Position numbers and translations under genes: made by a program. Below, in pieces: positions 21,801-32,998 of a stretch of 64,000 nucleotides of DNA. Position 1 is the first letter of the stretch, and the number at the start of each line of letters is the position of its first letter. Below the pieces are notes generated by a model that made no database searches, was not told the origin of the DNA, and worked only from the letters and a program-made list of their open reading frames with translations. Source of the stretch: Aquilaria yunnanensis. Its lineage: Eukaryota; Streptophyta; Magnoliopsida; Malvales; Thymelaeaceae. The DNA is taken from positions 18,850,501 to 18,914,500 of the forward strand of contig CM077599.1 in NCBI GenBank assembly GCA_039654915.1, in the 5' to 3' direction.

Positions 21801-23227
21801 TCAGCATTTATTGGAATTAAGCCCAATCTATGTGAAAGGACTTCATCTTGAATCACAGATGTATTATTGGCAATAAGAACCTTCTCAATCGCCATAGTGG
21901 GAACCTTCGCACATAATAACAAAAACATATTTAGTTGAAAAAGGAGTTCAGCATGCCACTATATGAAAAGAGAAATTTTTTTTTTTAAAAAAAAGGATAA
22001 GTACACTAAGAACATATAAACAAACTACAGTATAGAGAAACCGACCATAGAGACAAATCGTCATTAGCAGAGAGCTGTTTTCTACATAAGGAAGAAAAGA
22101 ATAAACAAACTACAGCATAGAGAAACCGACCATAGAGACAAATCATCATTAGCAGAGAGCTGTTTTCTACAGAAGGAAGAAAAGAAGATCCCAGAATTGC
22201 TTATTGAAAGAACAATTGCAAAAGGATCTTCCTTTTCAGAAAACAACCGTTGAGACTAACTTCATCAAATTCTATCATCAGGTTCAGGATTAAAATTAGA
22301 TTGCAATGCGAAATCATGAATGGAGAATTGTTGTCAGAATAACACAGCTAGAAGTTTACTGAAATAGCAGACCTAGCACAGGCAATGTAGAAGGCAGCAG
22401 ATAGGAGTCCACAATAAGCCTAATTCTTATACTAGCACTGCAACCAACCATTCTGTTTTTGTTTGCACTATGAACCATTAAAACCTTACAACAATGAATT
22501 TATGAGAAAATAAGCATGAGGGTTTTTCTAATTCTGATTAAATCCACTTGTCCAACCGCCTAAAACAATGCATAATATTGTGTACGTACCTCAGCGATGA
22601 GGATTCTCCTGAAAGCATTTGCAATTGATGCATCAATGCCGATCATGTCAAATTCGATATCATCTTCAGAAAGCTCAATCACCTCGACTCTAAAATTATT
22701 GCGGAAATGATCAAGCCCTCTACTATTATCAACTCCAATAGACAGGTAAGCACCAGAATACTTAATATCCTCTGTCTGCGTAGACCAATGTTTTGAAGAA
22801 TGAGATACGTAAGAGACAATAGGGAGTATCCTAGCAAACTAAATATAACTAACTTATTCTCGCAGCATCCAATACAAGAAAAACCATTAAATTTCCAATC
22901 TTAAGCAGCAATCCAATTCTCATTAATTGGCTGAAACGTGTGTTATCCTAAGATAATTCCCACAGGACCCGTAACACAAAGGCCAACTATTATATCAAAA
23001 GGATTGACAGCAAAAGAATCGAAGAGACATGAAGCAAAATACGAAACTAGTAAGCAGAGGAAAAGGGAAAGGTGGGAGGAACATACGTGGAGCGGGGCGT
23101 CAACTTTGCAGATAACGTAGTTCTGTTGGAACTGAAGGTGCTCAGGAATTTGGCCCATGGGCACGTCGGGCAAGTCCCATATCGAGAATTTCTTGTTTTC
23201 TTTCCTATCATCATCAATGGAGGCCAT
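18817..23227 (-). CDS. RPAC1: DNA-directed RNA polymerases I and III subunit RPAC1 (40-kDa alpha-like subunit)
   Basis: Nine exons, all with GT-AG introns and a continuous frame: 23227-23087, 22775-22590, 21904-21775, 21663-21583, 21506-21259, 19792-19697, 19572-19479, 19348-19232 and 18920-18817 (398 aa). RPAC1 pairs with the small alpha-like subunit to nucleate assembly of RNA polymerases I and III in the nucleus. Family marks seen: [10 protein letters not shown] near the N-terminus; the alpha motif [19 protein letters not shown] (about 91-109); [58 protein letters not shown]; a cysteine cluster CTLCREC (about 338-344); and [18 protein letters not shown] near the end. It is slightly longer than usual because exon 5 has an 18-codon tandem duplication. 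The start is the first Met, in a context of short upstream leader to about 23330. Confidence 0.95.
20000..20107. repeat. Three-copy imperfect repeat in RPAC1 intron 5
   Basis: Units of about 30-40 bp containing TTAGGGACAAAGCATTCATG and GGTTCTTGATT occur three times, with the third copy reading GGGAGAAAGC. Confidence 0.85.
21371..21478 (-). repeat. In-frame 54-bp tandem duplication within RPAC1 exon 5
   Basis: Two units (21425-21478 and 21371-21424) encode [18 protein letters not shown] and [18 protein letters not shown] (residues 190-207 and 208-225). The units differ by several substitutions, so the duplication is not brand new. It lies in a poorly conserved linker of the subunit. Confidence 0.9.
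22016..22185. repeat. 85-bp tandem duplication in RPAC1 intron 2
   Basis: The block starting ATAAACAAACTACAG at 22016 repeats from 22101 with only a few differences (TATAGAG/CATAGAG, CGTC/CATC, ATAAGG/GAAGG). Confidence 0.9.
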
Positions 23228-23329
23228 TGATTGAGCACACTTCTGTTCGAGTTTCTACTTCATTCTATTCAGGGTTTTATTAGGGTTTTACGACGGAGAA
23301 GAAACGATGGCAGGAGAGGAGGGACCAGC

Positions 23330-24290
23330 AACTTGCCCTACGCCGTCGTTTCGATGCGATTTCCTTCTGTTTTAAGATTTGCCGTCGGCCGGGGCCAACA
23401 CAATATCTAGGGCCTCAGCCAGATCTGGCCGGGCTCAACCTTAATTACCACAATTGTAGATTTTCAGAAAATATACTATTTTTATTTTTATTAAACCTAA
23501 TACTCCCTCCCTCTGGCCCGTTCTCATAGCAACATAGCATTCTGGCACGAAGTGAGGGTAATGAAACATGTAAAAGTGTGCTTGTAATTTTTCAGAAAAT
23601 ATGCTTATTAGTTTGTATTATATATGTCTGTGGGATTAATTTGGAAATCCATGATTTCACTATTGGGCGTGGTCATTTTAGGGGATCCTTTATGATGGGG
23701 AAGGATCAGCTTCAAAAGAATGAGGGGAAGCCTAAGCCTTCTTTGTTTATGTGGGATAAGACTAAGCTTATGAGCTAATTACCTAGTATATGTTAATTGT
23801 GTTTAGTTCAAGAATTCTTGAATTTTTTGAAAAATAGATGATAGGAGTATAAAAGTACTTCCTCGATTCCAATTTTATTGGTTCCATTTTTCCTTTTTTA
23901 TTGTCCCAAATTGTTGTTCCATTTCATTAAATAAAATATCTTTTTATTTTATTCCCTAAATTGCCTCTTATGATGTCATTTCTACATTTGAATTCGGTTT
24001 GTTAACGTTGTTCAGTATTTTTTATTTGACTTGCGGCATGTTTCTACTTCAAAACCTTCAATTAAAACCATGAGATTTCAAAACATAAAAAATAGTCTTA
24101 AAGCTTCGGTCAAAGTAGTTAAGGCTTAGGATATCAAGGTAAATGACAGGGGTTTAAACTCAGCCTCCACCAAACTTACATAAAATGACAGTTATGATGG
24201 TTTGGTGGCTTTCCAAATCCCAGAAAAGTAGACATTTTCTCATTTTCGTAACTATAAAGCACTACCAAGAATATGGTGAGCATATGTCTA
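23330..24290. other. Intergenic region with possible Stowaway-like fragments
   Basis: Non-coding. Phrases 'tactccctccctctggcccg' (23500) and 'acttcctcgattccaatttt' (23860) resemble the conserved ends of Stowaway/mariner-type MITEs, but I see no matching inverted partner with a TA duplication. A 66-codon frame at 23578-23778 (ending KPKPSLFMWDKTKLMS) is not recognised. Confidence 0.35.
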
Positions 24291-24293
24291 ATC

Positions 24294-25807
24294 AGAATGT
24301 GATTTTTTGAATTTATCTTTTATTGTTGGATTTGTTCCACTCATGACTTATATTTATTTAATTTTAATGATAACAAAACATATTTGTTTTATGTGTTTCA
24401 AGGCTTTATTTAAAGATTTATACTTTGGTCGCTCGTTCATAAAGTCTTGATATTTGATAGAAAAATTATTTTCTCAAATATATATCAAGTATTTGGTGAT
24501 TCAAGCATTACTTGTGAATGAAGAAATCTCCCTGGTAAAAATTTTTGTTGAAGTTTTGAAGTCTGGAAGCAAGAAAATCCTAGAGCTGCAGTTTCAACGG
24601 GATGAAAATGTTTCAACGTGTTGAAACTGGAGTCAGTTTTCGAACCCAAGAATATTTTACTTCTAGATAAGAAGATCATTTGAGTGAAAATATTTCAACG
24701 TGTTGAAACTAAAGCGATTTTTTTGAATCCAAAAACATTTTCATTCTGGACAAAAATTTCATTCGAATGAAAACTTTTTAACTAGGTGAAACGTGAACTC
24801 CAGACCTGCGCGCGAATTCCCGGTTCAAAAAATCTTTGTAAATTCATTATAAATTCATGCCACGTCAGATTTTTATGTGTGTTAAGTGCTGACAACTCAT
24901 TAATTACCAATATAACCGTTGGAGGTCAAACCTTAAATTTTGTTATTAGACTAAATTTTCAACCGAGTGAAAATATTTCACCCGGATGAAATTGAGTGAT
25001 AGAAGCAATTCTCTGTCAAAATTGACAGCAATGTTCACCAAATTTCAATGAGACTTTTCTGATCATTCCAACGGTCTTCAACATCTTTTTTGCATCCATT
25101 GGAGTATAAAAACATCAAGAATCACCAATGAAAAATCTTTTGGCAACTAAGAAAGAGAATCCATCATCAAGAGCTCAAACTTGATATTTGCCAAGAACTT
25201 GTGCTTTCATTTGCTTATTTAGCCTTGAGAGGTCTCATTGTTCTTACCAGCTTGTAACCATGAAATTACTGAGTTTATCTAAAGTGATTGAGTGATTTCC
25301 TTGTAATGGAAAGGGAGTGAGAAAGGTTTCTAGTTAGCCTTTGGCAAAACTAGTGAGAGGTTGAGGTAGAATAAACTACCAAAGGGTTGTGTGCCATTGT
25401 ATGCAATTATGTACTCTTATGTTTCATAATAGAAAAGAAAACTCTCAAGTGGCGAACTTGAGGAGAGGAGTAGGCTCTTAAGAGGAGAGACGAACTTCTA
25501 TAAAAATTCTCTTGCACAAGCTTCTCTCTCTCTCTATACTTAATCTTTGATTGGTGTTTTATGCTACCTATCTTGGTTGAACTTGTTTATTTTCAAAAAT
25601 ACTTCAAAGGTAGTTTTCAAAGCAAAGTTTAGGTGGATTGTAGTAGTCATTTTCTGGTTAGATTAGGGTTAATTATTGTTCCTTGAATTACATTTGAGTT
25701 TGAGGATTTAAGAACCCATTTTTTGTTACTTTAGAATTCAACCAATTCACCTCCCTCTTGGTTGCACTTGGGACAACACTTATAGAATGTGATTTTTTGA
25801 ATTTATC
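24294..25807. repeat. 24-bp direct repeat bracketing the solo LTR
   Basis: AGAATGTGATTTTTTGAATT followed by TATC occurs at 24294-24317 and again at 25784-25807, just outside the LTR's own 5-bp duplication. The LTR therefore appears to sit at the junction of an older tandem duplication of about 30 bp. Confidence 0.8.
24324..25778 (+). mobile_element. Solo LTR of a Copia-like retrotransposon
   Basis: Begins TGTTGGATTTG and ends GGGACAACA, with the short inverted ends TGTTG...CAACA. It is flanked by TTTAT (24319-24323) and CTTAT (25779-25783), an almost perfect 5-bp duplication. Internal signals fit an LTR: a TATA-like GGAGTATAAAAAC near 25101 and, downstream, AATAAACT near 25369. Near the 3' end is the phrase CACCTCCCTCTTGGTTGCAC, which resembles Copia (SIRE/Maximus-type) LTR ends. 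No gag-pol follows and no second LTR is present, so this is a solo LTR left by recombination. Confidence 0.7.
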
Positions 25808-25809
25808 CC

Positions 25810-27250
25810 TTACCCTAAATCATTTTTTGTTTTCCCAAGTCACGCTCCTCAATTCTTTTCGGTCCTCTTTCCTAATTGTGCCTAAGCAAACCACTAATTA
25901 GCGTTCGCTGACAGCTCCTCAATTCCACAAATCCACAATCGTACAGAAGTTGGACACTATTGACCAAAAGAAGAAATTGCAATCACAATTTGTAGCTGCT
26001 GGCCAATAGAAGAGAAATTAGAGCATGATCTCAGTTGTTAGTGGAGAGCAAAAAGGCATATTAGAGCCAGCAAACGAGAAGTTGGAGGACAACAGACGAT
26101 CAGATGATAAGGGATAGGAGGACCATTGGATGACGGACGATGGACGATGACGATGAGCGGCAAGACGGCGGATAACAGACAATCGGACGATGAGCCACGG
26201 AGGACGAAGGAGAGATCGACCTTGAGAATCCGTCGTTGAGGGAGAACGAGTGCTATTGCTTTGTTCAATCGCAGGGGAGGGAGAACTACAGGAAAAGGAC
26301 AAGGCACAATTGTTTAGTTTTACATGCTTATTTACTTTTTTGTATTATTATTAAGACACTTTTATAAATTAAATTTATTTGGACACTTTGTCCTATTTTT
26401 TCAGATATTATTAAATTTAAAGATAACAAATTTTTTACATATTGTTTGTAGTAACTTTTATATATATTCATAGACTTTTTTACATATTTTTATAGATGGT
26501 TTAACACATTACTCCAATCATTTTCACATACAACATTATACACTTTTACATATTAATTCAAACACTTTTTACTTATTGAATCACATACTTTATTTTTTAA
26601 TAAAGTAAATTATATGTATATGAAACACTTTTACATATTTCTTCAGACACTTTTACAATTTATATATTGTCTAAAATATAAAATGTCTATATATTATCAT
26701 ACACTTTTACATGCCTTTATAGACACTTTTAGATCTTTCTTAAAACACTTTTACACTTTACATATTGTTGGAAGAAAACAAAATATTTACATATTATGCT
26801 ATACACTTCACATAATTCGCCAGACATTTTTACCTATTGTTTTAAACATTTTTGCATATTGTCTTTGACACTTTTCCAGCTAACTTATGTGCACAGCTCG
26901 TTGGTGGCGACGGCTGAGGATAAGACCAGAGGCTTTAACAGGCACAATTTGGAAGCGATAACTACAAGATCTAAAGGTAAGCGATGACGGTATGATCTTG
27001 AGGTGAACAATGACCGCACGCAATTGTGGAGACGAGCAACTGCAAAATCTGAAGGTGATCGATGACAATGAGATCTCTTGGCGATGATCTGGAATCGATG
27101 ACGGTCTATTAGAGGAGGTGGCGGTAATAACAATTGTGAGGTGGGGTTTATGGGAATTGAGAGTGATTTTTGGTCTAGGGGCAAATTAGTCAAATTTTAA
27201 ATTTGCTTGTGAATTATATATAGGGAATTAGGAATGAGTTAGTATGTCTA
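25810..27250. other. Non-coding region with degenerate ACACTTTTACATATT repeats
   Basis: Two purine-rich blocks (26035-26290 and 26900-27150), full of GACGATGA-like repeats, flank an AT-rich core (about 26350-26880). In the core, variants of the motif GACACTTTTACATATT recur about every 25-40 bp, more than a dozen times. Open frames here are by-products of the repeats. Confidence 0.6.
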
Positions 27251-27398
27251 ATTAGACATATGCCTATAATATAATAAGTAATAAAACACCTTCTACCTTT
27301 ATACTTGTACAGATATTTTTTATTACAAAAAAAAAAAAAAAATTGACATACTTGCCGCTGTCATGAGATTCTAATTTTTTTTAAAATACTAAGAGCCA

Positions 27399-27706
27399 AT
27401 TTATTTTAACTTTAAGTTAATTTAACTCAAAATAACTTATTTTATTTTTACATTTTTTTATTTGAAACCATTTTCATTTGAAAGTAAAGTTTCATGATGT
27501 TATTAAATTTGTATGAATTTTTATTTTTTAGAAATTAAAAAATAAAAATTCATAAAACTTCAATAAAATTATAAAAATTATATTTTAAATGGATTATTAC
27601 AACTATATAATATTGAATGTCAAATAAAAATGGTTTCAGGTAAAAAAAAAATGTAAAAATAAAAATAAGCAATTTTGAATTAAGTTGACTTAAGCTAAAA
27701 TAAATT
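27399..27706. mobile_element. Foldback MITE (about 308 bp, nearly full-length hairpin)
   Basis: The left arm starting AATTTATTTTAACTTTAAG is the imperfect inverse of the right arm, which read from 27706 backwards gives AATTTATTTTAGCTTAAG. Further matching phrases are CAAAAT-CTTATTTT, TTATTTTTACATTTTTTT and TGAAACCATTTT-ATTTG. The centre of symmetry is near 27540 (GAATTTTTATTTTTTAGAAA / AAAAAATAAAAATTC). The arms are about 150 bp. I could not fix a clean target duplication. No coding capacity. Confidence 0.8.
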
Positions 27707-27709
27707 AAC

Positions 27710-30700
27710 TATAAGAATTATTACTATAATGTATGTGGTTTTTAAGAAGATATATCTATAGTGCATAGGACAGGGGAAATACATTTTTTTTAGACTTCCA
27801 ATGCAACTAAACCAGCACTAATGACATTATTCTAGGATTGGAAGGAAGGAGAAGGGATTTGTACCCAATAGTCAAAGCTGAATGTCCTTCTTTGCCACCC
27901 CAACTGAGTGGTTGGCTACCACCATCTTCGGTGATTGACCTTTAAAAATTCGCAACTTTCACAATTTGATAGTGACATAAATGTCGACAAACGACAATGG
28001 AGTTAGAGAGCGGTTTTGCTCCTCAAAGGCTGATGAACACAAATGAATCAATCCCATTCATCAAAACATTTAATTTCAAAAATTAAAGTTAGGGTTCATT
28101 AATAACTTTGAAAAACCATATTTTATTCAAATCAGAATTGAATCAAACAATGCAAAATTGAGACCTGAAATCATAAGGCTTTTGTTGTGCGACTTGAATA
28201 CTAAAAAACCGAGTCATACACTAGTGATTTTCAGGAATGGTGGCTCCTGTAGAGCTTTAGGAGCATTCAGTCTCAAAGGAAAACTTTCAAATTCCCACAA
28301 ATTTTGGTAATCTGCATCTTAATCCAATTTCTCTTTCCATGTTCAAGTTGGTACTGGGTGCTAAGTAACATTATCTATCTTGCCATCCAATTAAGGACTA
28401 AGTCTCAACATTTATCAAGTTTAAAGGATTAAGTTACAATAAGTCACACTTTAAGGACTAACTCATGCGAGTCATCAAACTTAAGGGATCATTAGTAAAT
28501 TTAAGCCTTTATTTTCATTGGCATAAAATTGCTCCAACTGTTCCTAATATTTGTTACTTTTGACAATTTTATAAATATTATGAATGTTATACCACAAATA
28601 TATTCAACATATGTTTCTCCAAGACTGACAACCACAGCACTTTATATCATGAGAAGAGTAATTTGAAATATTAACTAGATAGAATATTAACTGTTAAATA
28701 AAATAAAATATTAAATAAAAAGTAAAAACGGTGAATTATTTTAAATATGAAAAATAGGAAGCCGAAACGGAGAGTGGTGTGGGATCGCAGTTGGGGGGTC
28801 ATAAATTGGGCCAAAGTAGACAAGACCAGTAGTCATGGTCGCATTAACTCGAGGTTGCCTTCGGATGGGCATAGGCCTTGGCCACCTTTGTCCCCCTCAA
28901 ATATGCATCCCAATAATACATGTCATTCCCCCTCTTGAATGCCACAACTACACTGCGCCTCCCAATTCAGGACCCTCACCCTTCTACCCTCTTTTTTACA
29001 TCTCTAGCGAAATGAAATGACAAATTTTCAAATTTTGTGATCCTTCATCTAAAAAGTGATTGCTCATAACAAAGTAACAATATTAGTATGAAGAAGACTA
29101 TTGCCCACTTCTGCTAGGTGCTGCCATTATTGTGTAGCCAAGACTTGTTAAACAAAACCATTTGATCAGTTCACGCTATGCATATATATAATCTGATCTG
29201 ATTGTTCACTGCAAATAGGATGCCCCTACAAATACTGCTCCTGGTTAGAAACACCCTCCAAAAGTGCAGAAAAAACAAAACGGAAGTTGACCACAGCTAG
29301 CCCTAGCCTAAAGAAGGGACAATCGAACTAAAAAGGAGGATCTCTTTGTCTAATCGTGAATTGGAATTTGATTGGATGGCATATGAATTGAGGCCTTAAC
29401 AAATGGGTTGTCTTGTGGTGGTCGCATGCAAATTCATATCTAGACCTGACCCATGTTGGTATTTTTTTTTTAATTTTTTTAATTCTATTTTAATTTAGTG
29501 TTTTTCTTTTCAGAATTATTGTTCTGCGTAAATTATATAAATACATGAGAAGACCATTTTGTGGAATTTCAATATAGGCTTGATTATGATTTTAATAGAA
29601 ATAGTTTTCCATTTCAAGTTTCAACCCACTGAATCAAAATGAGAAATTCTGATGTCTGTTTCCAAGTAATCACTTTTCTCTGATATCTATTTCCAAGTAA
29701 TCACTTTTCTGCGACCTCAACATACCATTAAATCATTTTAAAACCATCATTAAATACCTTAACTTAAGCCTGTGTTCAGCTAGGGCTGCTTCCTATGCGT
29801 TGGACTGGCATATGTGGATTGGTGCTGAATGTCCACAGTGATGGGGTAAAAAGAAGGTGAGGGTAGGAAGGTTTGCTAGCTTAATTACTTTTAAATTTAG
29901 GATTCTCCTTAGCAGATCCTTGGAGTTAGAGATAGTAGATACATCAAATAGAGAACCTATACATTTAATGTGTTAGAAGAACTATAAGTGCTAGGAAAAA
30001 CAAAAGCTTGAGAATAATTTGGAAGAAACAAGTTACTTATACATCATGGTAAACTCTTAGCCTAGCTATAAGTTTAAGTAGTACAAGTACCACAGATGAT
30101 GGTTTAGCTGGGTCTATAGATCATTGCAAAATTGGCTCTCATGACTCTACTTGTATAAGTTTTCAGTTTTGCTATTCAAGTTAACTCTTGATATGTTAGG
30201 TACCTGAAATGATCGGAGCAAGATCCTAATTAAAAGAGTGATAGGCTAGTTTTAAGAAGATGGGTAAAATTATGAAATAATATCTTATGTGCTTAGAGCT
30301 TGTAAAAGAACTGGGGTTTAATTGAGTAGGTTGGAGATGCAATATGAGGTTCATCTTGCTGAATTCTAACTCCATGAGATCAAAATTTATATCAAGGTTA
30401 TTAAAATTAGAATTACTTGTGAAATCATTTTTTGGCTTTCTATGAATTGTAAGCGTATAATCAGATCATAATCATTAGCTATAGTTATAAAATATAATTG
30501 AATTATTTATCATATCTCAAATTATAAAATCTTAAGATTTTAAGATTTAAATTAAAATTTAGCAACCTTAATTTATTCTATTGTTCTAAGCATCTCTCGA
30601 TTTAGTGACTAAGACATGAGAAACATTTAGAGATCAGGGTTCGAAAATTGATTCAGTGATCTTACAAGCTCTGAAAAATGGCATCCTCCTTTCTTTAAAT

Positions 30701-31240
30701 ATATATGTACTCTATAAATCTTAAACACTTGTACACATAATTCTAAGTGAAAAAAAAAAAAAATTACACTGTTGAGCATTCCAAGTTCTATTGACAATGG
30801 GAAAGGACAAAAGAATTTCTAAAATGTCGGACGGGAAGCTGTGGTATTGGGGAATGGGGCAGGACCGAAAACAGGGTTGCCGAAAATCCTCAATCCTACC
30901 CCAAACGACTAGGGCATTTAAGTAAAAGCCAAAAAGCAAGTTTGCTTTTTTATATTTCTTTTATTTTCTCCTCAGTTTCAATTCCTCCAAAACTTCTTGT
31001 CCCTCTCGGGCTCTATTTTGGCACTAAAAAATTGGACAGTAGCGTGAGCATCCCATGCATCAAAGGTACTTCTTTGTCCCCTCATCACAGTCTACTAAAT
31101 GCAGTTCAACTATTTTTTTCAATAATTACAAAAAAAAGAGCTTGAAATCACAAATTGAACAAAACGGTGCATAAACGATTAGTCACTTCCTTTGACATAA
31201 TAGCTTCACTTTAGAGGGGGAAGAAAAAATGAATCCATAT
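27710..31240. other. Long AT-rich intergenic stretch
   Basis: No gene, RNA or full element recognised. Short frames at 28747-28938, 28835-29020 and 30721-30939 have no domain or neighbouring exon signals. A duplicated phrase 'tctatttccaagtaatcacttt' occurs near 29655-29710. Confidence 0.45.
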
Positions 31241-31250
31241 GAAAGAACTT

Positions 31251-31701
31251 GGGTTAATTACAATTTGTCTCATGAGGTTTAGGTGAAATTATATTTTATT
31301 TTTTTTAAATATATAATTTATCCCTTATTTTTTTAATATAGATTAACGATAACTTCTAAAATTTTAATTTAGACTGTACGGTTGTCATTTCGTCTTTAAG
31401 TAATTTCAATCTATATAGTATTTTTTTTTTACAATTAATTGATATTTAAAAAATATTATTTTAAAAATTGAAAGAAAAACAGAAAGAAAAAACTGATAAT
31501 TTAAATTGTCCATTAACTGTTAAAAAAAATATCATACCAATTGAAATTCTAGAAGATGGTTACCATAATGTTTAAATTAAGATTTCAGAAATTACTATCA
31601 GATTGTATTAAAAAAGCAGGAGGCAAAGTGTAGATTTCTAAAATAGGAGAGGGCAAAGTATAATTTCACAAAAACTTCAAGGGGCAAATTGTAATTATCC
31701 C
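31251..31701. mobile_element. MULE-type MITE immediately upstream of the GOLVEN gene
   Basis: Starts GGGTTAATTACAATTTGTC and ends GGCAAATTGTAATTATCCC. The inverted ends match over about 45-50 bp (further GTGAAATTATA on both sides). A 9-bp duplication with one difference flanks it (AAAGAACTT 31242-31250, GAAGAACTT 31702-31710), indicating the Mutator superfamily. It is 451 bp with no coding capacity. Relatives in this window are 12810-14332 and a partial copy at 46666-46912. Confidence 0.88.
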
Positions 31702-31744
31702 GAAGAACTTTTATGTGGGGTCCAATCCCACACATGCATGTATA

Positions 31745-31765
31745 TACATGTATATATATAGCAGT
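31745..31765 (+). promoter_or_regulatory. TATA-box candidate for the GOLVEN gene
   Basis: A TACATGTATATATATAGC run lies about 130-140 bp upstream of the ATG at 31891 and only about 45 bp from the end of the upstream MITE. Position and sequence fit a plant TATA element; the transcription start is not known. Confidence 0.5.
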
Positions 31766-31890
31766 AGCAGTCCTCTCCTTGCCAAGAACCATCACAGAAT
31801 CAAACATCCCAATTTCTGGTATCAATTTCCAACTTCAGCACTTTATACCTTCCACACCATATAGATTTTCTTCACAACTTTCTCCAGCAA

Positions 31891-32368
31891 ATGAGGACTG
31901 ATGTAGCTGTTTGTCTTGTGCTTTTGCTTATTTTCCTATCACAAGCTCAAGGTATGCAAATTGACTTCTTACTTCAAATTTATATCTTCCTGGTTCATTA
32001 TCACAGATTGTGATCCACATTTTCTGACCTTCTAATTTTCTTCTCCTCAGGGATCCGCTTGCCGGGAAGTTTTCGAGCAGTTGTGAATACTAAACTGCCA
32101 GTGAGTGCCGCCATCAATTATCAGTTTTTGATGTTCTCACACATACTTCATATTTCTCATGCCCCTTAATTTTGAAATAATGCAGGATGTTGGCCTGATG
32201 AAACAGACTAGTTATGGTGGTGAAAAGGAGAAACAAAGCTGCAAAAATGGGCCTTGTTCAGGTACCAAGAAAAGAGTTTCTAGAGTTATGAGGAAATCTC
32301 ACCACTGGCTACCATTTATTCATGAAGATTATCATGGACCTAGAAGGCACAGACCAACCCACCATTAA
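31891..32368 (+). CDS. GOLVEN/RGF/CLEL precursor, exon-3 read-through form (97 aa) with a different C-terminal peptide
   Basis: Same first exons (31891-31951, 32051-32100), but exon 3 runs on from 32186 to a stop at 32366-32368 when the donor at 32262 is not used. It shares the signal peptide and the first 62 residues with the spliced form, then ends HEDYHGPRRHRPTHH. This also fits the GLV pattern: DY, a basic RRxRP core and a terminal His-His in place of the usual His-Asn (compare the RRRRPVHN end of GLV1/RGF6). A motif match placed exactly at a stop codon argues against chance, but whether this form is translated is unknown. It may instead be the relic of a fused tandem duplicate. Confidence 0.6.
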
Positions 32369-32965
32369 TTAATTATGTTCTGTCTTCCAAACTTTTGGAG
32401 GTCTAGCCATGTATGATGTATCCTAGTCTCTAGTTCCTAGGCAGAAGTTTCTATTCATTTTTTGTCTGGACATTTTGACTTTGCGGTTGACAAAAGAACC
32501 TAAAATACAGCCCTTGAGATTTGAGACAGTGCACCCTACAGTTAAAGGTTGGTCCTTCAGCAGACAGAATCTAAAGTGTTATTCCACAACTGTTTTTGCA
32601 GGAAACAGCAGAAATCTTGTTACTGCTGTAGAACCTACTGACTCCACTGCAAGTGATTCTAAGGTGGGTTAAAATTTTCTAACATCTGACGTTCACCGTT
32701 GAGGTTACTTGAGACTGAAGTTAACACTCCCATCTTTTAATCCTGAATTCTGCTCCATGTACAGAGTGAGAAGAACGTAGGGAAGAAACCTAACTCAACA
32801 CCCAAGTCAAATAATGAAGAAAAAGACAGGAAGCATGTGAAAGGCAGTGCTAACTCGCCCACAACCTATCAGAACCATGGCAGCTATGAGCGGTATTCGG
32901 ACGCCATGGAAATAACAGAAATGGATTATTCTCCTGCAAGAAGGAAACCTCCAATACACAACTGA
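31891..32965 (+). CDS. GOLVEN/RGF/CLEL peptide hormone precursor, fully spliced form (149 aa)
   Basis: Five exons: 31891-31951, 32051-32100, 32186-32261, 32602-32663 and 32765-32965. All have GT-AG borders and a continuous frame (450 bp with stop). Residues 1-21 are a signal peptide (VAVCLVLLLIFLSQAQG). A variable, basic/Ser-rich middle follows, and the protein ends MDYSPARRKPPIHN at the stop codon. That is the GLV/RGF motif: an Asp-Tyr pair (sulfation site in the family), a basic core and a PPxHN end. Such precursors are secreted and cut by subtilases to a 13-18-residue signal that acts through RGI/RGFR receptor kinases in root meristem and gravitropism. This form uses the donor CAG/GTACC inside exon 3. 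The length fits the family (about 80-165 aa). Confidence 0.85.
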
Positions 32966-32973
32966 GAGTAGGA

Positions 32974-32998
32974 GAAAAGAGAGAGAGAGAGAGAGATG
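32974..32998. repeat. GA microsatellite in the 3' region of the GOLVEN gene
   Basis: An uninterrupted GA run starts about 13 bp after the TGA of the long form. Confidence 0.9.

Noticed and set aside
23500..23960. Possible complete Stowaway MITE
   Set aside because: Only CTCCCTCC-like and TTCCTCGATTCC-like phrases are present; no inverted partner with TA duplication was found.
26018..26307. Two overlapping minus-strand frames of about 90 codons
   Set aside because: Generated by GACGATGA-type repeats; both frames are open for compositional reasons.
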